Assembly (NCBI GenBank): GCA_965662355.1
Contig: CBFIHP010000003.1
Coordinates: 1 to 64,000, forward strand
Direction of reading: 5' to 3'
Length of the DNA stretch: 64,000 nucleotides
Source: GCA-2683825 sp965662355
Lineage (GTDB): Bacteria > Planctomycetota > UBA1135 > GCA-002686595
The number at the start of each line of letters is the position of its first letter. The stretch's first letter is position 1. The position numbers and the translations under genes were made by a program. Shown here piece by piece: positions 59,902 through 64,000 of this stretch. The notes beneath the pieces were generated by a model. The model saw nothing but the letters and a program-made list of their open reading frames with translations, searched no databases and was not told the origin of the DNA.

Positions 59902-61491
59902 CTAGTACATGCCAGCCGTGAGCTGGACGGCGTTGTACGCGACAGTCTGGCCGGCTCCGATGGAGAAGGCCTGGGATTGAACCATCGTCCCGTTGAAGCC
60001 CAGGGCAACCGGGACGTTTTCGGAGAAGGTGTCCACCGAGCCGGTGCTGGAGACGGCAAAGCCGAAGATGTTGGATCCGGAGACCAGGATTTCACCGATG
60101 CCCGAGGGAATCATGTTCGAACCCGTGAAGCCGAAGATGAGCGAGAAGCTCGCGCCACCGGGGTGGGTCGAGACGTCGACTTCGGCCTGGTAGACGTTGC
60201 CGATGATCGGAAGACTCTGCGGCGTATACGCCACCGTGTTGATGCCCGAGCCGTTGTTGAGGACAGCGGAGGCCTGGGCCGCGCCGACCGGAACGACCTT
60301 GTAGATCTCACCGCCAGCTCCGGAGGTGTGATCGACGATATAGAGCTCGCCGAAACCATCTTCACCGAAGCCTGCGATGTTGCGGATCGAAAGCGCCCCG
60401 GGGGGGTCGAGTTCGGAGGTGCGGTCCTGGAAGTTCGAAACGGTGTTGGTTCCCGTGTTGTATTCGATCGAACGAATGATGTCGTCGTTGAAGTCGGAGT
60501 AGAAGTAGTTGCCGTACTCACCCGGCATCAGCGCACCACGGTAGACATAGCCACCGATGACCGACAGGGGGCCGCTGAAGCCCGACTGCAAGAGCTCGAC
60601 GATCGGAGGCGTATAAGCGCTGTCGAAGCAGGGCGGCGTTCCAGCCCCGCAGTTGCTGAGGGAGTTGCAACGGTTGGCTTCCATGATCTTCCAACCGAAG
60701 TTGACCGGAGCCACGCCCGCGGGAGCAAAGCTGACCTCTTCGCGAGCGTTCTGCCCGACGTCGCCGATGTACAGGTCGCCCGTCAAGCGGTCGAAGCTGA
60801 AGCGCCACGGGTTGCGCAAACCGTAGTGATAGACCTCTTCCTTGACTCCGGCCACGCCCACGAAGGGGTTGTCGGGCGGAATCGTGTAGGGCAGCGTATC
60901 GACGTCGATGCGCAGCATCTTGCCAAGGTAGACATTCAGGTTTTGCGCGCGGCAGGACGGATCGTTGCCCGAGCCGCCGTCCCCCGTACCGATATAGAGG
61001 TATCCATCGACCGGACTGAAGTGGATGTCGCCACCGTTGTGATTCGAGAACGGCTGGTTGTACTCGATGACGATTTGACCGGAGTTCGCAAGCGCAAGGT
61101 CCGGATTGGCGGGATCGACCTGCCAGCGCGCGACGACCGAGTCGCCTCCGGAGTTGTCGGTGTAGCTGAGGAAGAAGTAGCCGTTGTTGGCGTAGTCCGG
61201 GTGAAAGGCCATGCCCAGGAGCCCTTGCTCGCTACCGCCCGAGATCAAGTTACCCACCGAGAGGAAGGGCGTCGGCAAGAGCGCCCCGCTCTTGATAATC
61301 CGAATACCACCCGATTTCGTCATGAAGAAGACCCGCGGGTCTCCGTCCGGAGCACCGACCCAGATCGGGTTGGAGATACCGGTGGCCATCAGCTTGGTCG
61401 TGACCTGGGTCGATACGTGGTTGGCTAGGAGCGTCGCGCCGAAAAGGCACAGAGACGCCCGCATCGGGAGCCCGATCTTGGGAATGCGCAT
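59902..61491 (-). CDS. Exported glucose/sorbosone-type dehydrogenase
   Basis: A 529-residue secreted six-bladed propeller of the GSDH (PQQ-dependent aldose dehydrogenase) family. A signal peptide (MRIPKIGLPMRASLCLFGAT) starts at the ATG at 61491, which has a GAGGA box upstream. Diagnostic segments are LLGMAFHPDYANNGYFFLSY, NHNGGDIHFSPVDGYLYIGT with the catalytic-type His, and GLRNPWRFSFDRLTGDLYIG. This is the one propeller in the window likely to bind PQQ and oxidise sugars. A C-terminal beta domain of about 130 residues is added. It is divergent from the GT39 gene. Confidence 0.85.
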   Translation of the reverse strand: MRIPKIGLPMRASLCLFGATLLANHVSTQVTTKLMATGISNPIWVGAPDGDPRVFFMTKSGGIRIIKSGALLPTPFLSVGNLISGGSEQGLLGMAFHPDYANNGYFFLSYTDNSGGDSVVARWQVDPANPDLALANSGQIVIEYNQPFSNHNGGDIHFSPVDGYLYIGTGDGGSGNDPSCRAQNLNVYLGKMLRIDVDTLPYTIPPDNPFVGVAGVKEEVYHYGLRNPWRFSFDRLTGDLYIGDVGQNAREEVSFAPAGVAPVNFGWKIMEANRCNSLSNCGAGTPPCFDSAYTPPIVELLQSGFSGPLSVIGGYVYRGALMPGEYGNYFYSDFNDDIIRSIEYNTGTNTVSNFQDRTSELDPPGALSIRNIAGFGEDGFGELYIVDHTSGAGGEIYKVVPVGAAQASAVLNNGSGINTVAYTPQSLPIIGNVYQAEVDVSTHPGGASFSLIFGFTGSNMIPSGIGEILVSGSNIFGFAVSSTGSVDTFSENVPVALGFNGTMVQSQAFSIGAGQTVAYNAVQLTAGMY

Positions 61492-61674
61492 TGGGGAGGT
61501 CCTCGTCGAGGGGACAGAAACGGTGGAACTCGGACCCTCCAGGATCCACGGGGGATCCACTTGCGTCAACCCGGCGTCCGGGGTGTCTCGCGAGTTCCGC
61601 CCAAGTTTTCGGATGATCCCTGCCAGATACGGATCAGCAGCTCCCAGAGCTTTGCCCTCCCTCCCGGATCAGGC

Positions 61675-63201
61675 ATGCTTCTACGAGCGCACTGCGCAGG
61701 TAAAAAACGCCTCTTGAGCTCACCAGACCCCATCCCGCCCCCCGTGTCCACTGCCCGGAGCACTCCCAAGGGCCTCCTGTTTGCTCTTCTACTGGGAGGC
61801 GCTCTACGCCTGGCGCATGCGGCGGGCGTCAGTCTGCATCTGGACGATTTTCACAGTCTCTATCACGCCCGAAACCTGGCCGCTGGCTCTTTTTGGGTCG
61901 AACTCCTGGCGGACAACCACCCGCCGCTCTCGTTTTTGATCCTCGGTGGCTTTCGCGCGCTGGGCGAGGATCCGTTCCTGTTGCGGGTCCCGAATGTCCT
62001 CTTTGGGCTCGCTACCATCTACCTGACGTGGCGCACGGCGCGCTTTCTCCCGGGGCGGCATACGGCGGATGTCGCAGCCCTGGCCGTGGCCCTTTCTTCG
62101 CTGCACATCGAACTCACGAGCGACCTGCGCATGTACGGCTTGCTGGCCCTTGCGACCGTCGGAATCGTGCACGGCTTGATGCGGATCGTGCATGGAGGCG
62201 TGGGGGTTCGCGCGGTCGGCATCTGGAGCTGGATCGGTCTGCACACGCACTACCACTTCGTGCACGTGCTCGCATTGCTCGGACCGTTGAGCCTGTGGCT
62301 CGTGTGGCGCTCACGCGGCGTAGATCGAGGGAGACTTCGCTCGCTGGTCATCAGCTATGCCTGCGCGGTGGCACTCTCGCTGCCCTGGTATATCGGTGGT
62401 TTTCCGCAACAACTCTCCCACGGACTCGCACCGGGTGGCTCCTCGGTTTCCCTGCTCGGCGTACTCGAAGGACTCGCGCATCTTCTGTTCTTTCGCGTGT
62501 CGCTCGCTCCCACGCCGATTCATGAAGCCCTGGTAGGAGCGGCCAGTGTGTCGCTTCTGCTTGGAGGGGCCGGCTTTGCCTGGCTCGCTTTCGGCAAGCG
62601 GGAAGCAGGCGAAGCGCGATCGTTGGCGTACGTTCTCGCGGTCCCTGCCTTCGTGCTCCCGGTGTGGACCGCATTGATCGCCCTGCTCCTGCCACGCGCG
62701 GGCTTCGAGTGGCGCTATCTGGCCGGCGCCATCGCGCCTTTCGGGATTCTCGTCGCGCTCGTCCATCGGCATGCATTGGGACGCATCGTCGTGAGCCTCG
62801 TTCTTGTGGCTGCCGGACTCAATGCGGTCTTCGTCGTGCTCGCTCCTGGGCGCGAGGACTACCTCGGTGCCGTGCGTACCATCCTGCTCGAGCGCAGCGC
62901 GGACGACCCGGTCCTGGCCGCCGATTGGCAACCACGCCTCTTCCCCCACGGCGTCGGCTGGAATTTCTATGCGCCACGCCTGCACGACACTCCGGTTCCA
63001 CAGATTCGACACACGGACGAATTCAGGCTCGCCCCGGAGACCCGACTCGAGGATTTCCAGCGCGTCCACTGCATCCTGCGCAGCATCCCCAACCACATGC
63101 CCATGCTGGAGACTCTGCGCGAGGAGTTCCCCCACGAGCAGGGGCGTGCCTTCGGTCAGTCGGTCTTCCTGCTTACTTTTGAACGCTCGGAGACGAACTG
63201 A
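61675..63201 (+). CDS. GT39-type membrane glycosyltransferase
   Basis: A polytopic protein of about 508 residues with ten or more helices. LHLDDFHSLYHARNLAAGSF carries the acidic pair of the first exported loop, and ELLADNHPPLSFLILGGF the second conserved loop, both typical of PMT_2/ArnT-like glycosyltransferases that use lipid-linked sugars. It would glycosylate an envelope acceptor on the outer face. An ATG at 61675 is chosen; a GTG at 61744 nearer the first helix is possible. The stop overlaps the next start (TGATG). Confidence 0.82.
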   Translation: MLLRAHCAGKKRLLSSPDPIPPPVSTARSTPKGLLFALLLGGALRLAHAAGVSLHLDDFHSLYHARNLAAGSFWVELLADNHPPLSFLILGGFRALGEDPFLLRVPNVLFGLATIYLTWRTARFLPGRHTADVAALAVALSSLHIELTSDLRMYGLLALATVGIVHGLMRIVHGGVGVRAVGIWSWIGLHTHYHFVHVLALLGPLSLWLVWRSRGVDRGRLRSLVISYACAVALSLPWYIGGFPQQLSHGLAPGGSSVSLLGVLEGLAHLLFFRVSLAPTPIHEALVGAASVSLLLGGAGFAWLAFGKREAGEARSLAYVLAVPAFVLPVWTALIALLLPRAGFEWRYLAGAIAPFGILVALVHRHALGRIVVSLVLVAAGLNAVFVVLAPGREDYLGAVRTILLERSADDPVLAADWQPRLFPHGVGWNFYAPRLHDTPVPQIRHTDEFRLAPETRLEDFQRVHCILRSIPNHMPMLETLREEFPHEQGRAFGQSVFLLTFERSETN

Positions 63202-64000
63202 TGTCACCGACGAACCAGATGCTCGGACTCGCGCTCGCACTGCTTGCCAGCAGCTGCTCCGATCCCCCCACTCCCCCTACCCGGGTCCTGCTCGTCGGCT
63301 GGGATGGCGCATCCTTCGCGCACTTCGAACACCTGCTCGCCGAGGGCCGCATGCCTACCGTCGAAGGCCTCCTGCAACGCGGTGCCAGAGCCCCCCTCCA
63401 GTCGAGCGTCATCCCGATTTCCTCCGCCGCTTGGCCCGCCCTGTTCACAGGCCAGTCCCCGGGCCATACCGGCGTCTACTCCTTCTTCGAGAACGTCCCC
63501 GACACCTACGAACAGACCCTCGTCAATTCGCGCTCCGTCCGGGTGGCACCCCTCTGGCGCATCCTCACCCGACGCGGCTTGCCCTCGATCGTCTTCGGCG
63601 TACCGATCACCTACCCCCCCGAACCGATCCTGGGCACCCTCGTCGCCGGCATGCTCTCGCCCTTCGACGCCGACTACGCCTGGCCACCGGGTTATGCAGC
63701 CACCCTACGCGCGCGCCACTTCGTCCCCGACCTCGAGTCCTGGAAGGAAGACTGGCAATCCACATGGGGTGACCTCGAGGATCATTTACGGGTCAAGGAA
63801 GAGGCCCTGCGTGAACGACTCGAAACACAACCGTGGCGGTTGTGCTTCGCCGTCTTCAAGAGCCCCGATGTCGTCGCTCACAAAAGCTACGGCACGGACC
63901 TCGCCACCAATCTGGATCCGCTCTACGAGCGACTCGACGCGATCCTCGGTCGCTTGATCGAAACGGTCGGGCCGGACACGAACGTGCTTCTCGTATCGGA
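63201..64000 (+). CDS. Alkaline phosphatase superfamily lipoprotein, 3' end outside the window
   Basis: The first 266 codons of a gene that continues past the right edge. A short lipoprotein signal peptide (LALALLASSC) leads into VLLVGWDGASFAHFEHLLAE, the metal-binding start of the type I phosphodiesterase/alkaline phosphatase fold, and SSAAWPALFTGQSPGHTGVY around the nucleophile region. The frame is open to the last base. It is translationally coupled to the GT39 gene and probably hydrolyses a phosphate ester or transfers a phospho-group in the envelope. Confidence 0.82.
   Translation, partial: MSPTNQMLGLALALLASSCSDPPTPPTRVLLVGWDGASFAHFEHLLAEGRMPTVEGLLQRGARAPLQSSVIPISSAAWPALFTGQSPGHTGVYSFFENVPDTYEQTLVNSRSVRVAPLWRILTRRGLPSIVFGVPITYPPEPILGTLVAGMLSPFDADYAWPPGYAATLRARHFVPDLESWKEDWQSTWGDLEDHLRVKEEALRERLETQPWRLCFAVFKSPDVVAHKSYGTDLATNLDPLYERLDAILGRLIETVGPDTNVLLVS

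Noticed and set aside
1..64000. CRISPR array, prophage, integrase or intact insertion sequence
   Set aside because: I saw no regularly spaced direct repeats, no transposase or integrase motifs and no phage structural genes.

Overview
The window is a gene-dense, GC-rich bacterial chromosome segment holding about 40 protein genes and no rRNA, tRNA, CRISPR array or intact insertion sequence that I can see. The gene content points to Planctomycetota. That inference rests on at least seven PQQ-like (BamB-type) beta-propeller proteins, a CRTAC1/ASPIC-UnbV protein paired with a TPR lipoprotein, a DUF1573 lipoprotein, exported multihaem c-type cytochromes, an EF-hand-bearing propeller, and a giant secreted PKD/FG-GAP/discoidin/PA14 protein. 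No taxonomic marker gene is present, so the phylum is an inference and the class is open.

Layout. 0.1-4.5 kb: a membrane sensor histidine kinase translationally coupled to an unusual receiver-PAS-glycosyltransferase fusion. 4.6-5.9 kb: a PaaK-type acyl-CoA ligase. 5.9-10.8 kb: a 1615-residue secreted surface protein on the minus strand. 11.2-12.5 kb: an unknown lipoprotein. 12.5-23.7 kb: a run of nine minus-strand genes. In transcription order these are a PQQ-like propeller, a HemN/HemW-like radical SAM protein and a GT4 glycosyltransferase (all start/stop-overlapping), then a thioesterase, an EamA-like transporter, a LolCDE/MacB-like ABC pair, another propeller and a small membrane protein. 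24.0-26.4 kb: a five-haem-motif secreted cytochrome. 26.4-32.0 kb: a compact minus-strand cassette of DUF3311 protein, sodium:solute symporter, GriD/LuxE-like ligase, GriC/LuxC-like reductase and iron alcohol dehydrogenase, which looks like a carboxylate import and reduction module. 32.0-40.5 kb: five consecutive PQQ-like propeller genes. 40.7-49.6 kb: a HEAT-repeat protein coupled to a second multihaem cytochrome, a CPBP protease homologue, a stand-alone PolX-type helix-hairpin-helix protein coupled to a DUF1573 lipoprotein, and the TPR plus CRTAC1 pair. 49.9-53.9 kb: a second sodium symporter, a C39-like peptidase lipoprotein and a PlsC-type acyltransferase. 54.0-57.1 kb: the glyoxylate-shunt genes aceB and aceA with a strong terminator. 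57.1-59.8 kb: a thioredoxin-fold protein with an in-frame TGA, an alanine/serine-glyoxylate aminotransferase and a YjbQ-family protein. 59.9-64.0 kb: a glucose/sorbosone-type dehydrogenase, a GT39 membrane glycosyltransferase and the start of an alkaline-phosphatase-superfamily lipoprotein that runs off the window.

The most notable object is at 57139-58128 (minus). An exported thioredoxin-fold protein is read through a TGA codon that sits exactly at the first cysteine position of the thioredoxin CxxC motif, giving U-G-P-C. The TGA is followed, 17 nt later, by a perfect 7-bp hairpin with a GU-containing five-base loop, placed where bacterial SECIS elements lie. I read it as a selenoprotein that routine gene calling would break into two pieces. 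Other findings worth checking are the receiver-PAS-glycosyltransferase fusion, the carboxylate reductase/symporter cassette, the propeller-radical SAM-glycosyltransferase operon, and the stand-alone PolX helix-hairpin-helix gene. Gene starts were moved inward where a signal peptide, lipobox or stop/start overlap made the longest reading frame unlikely.
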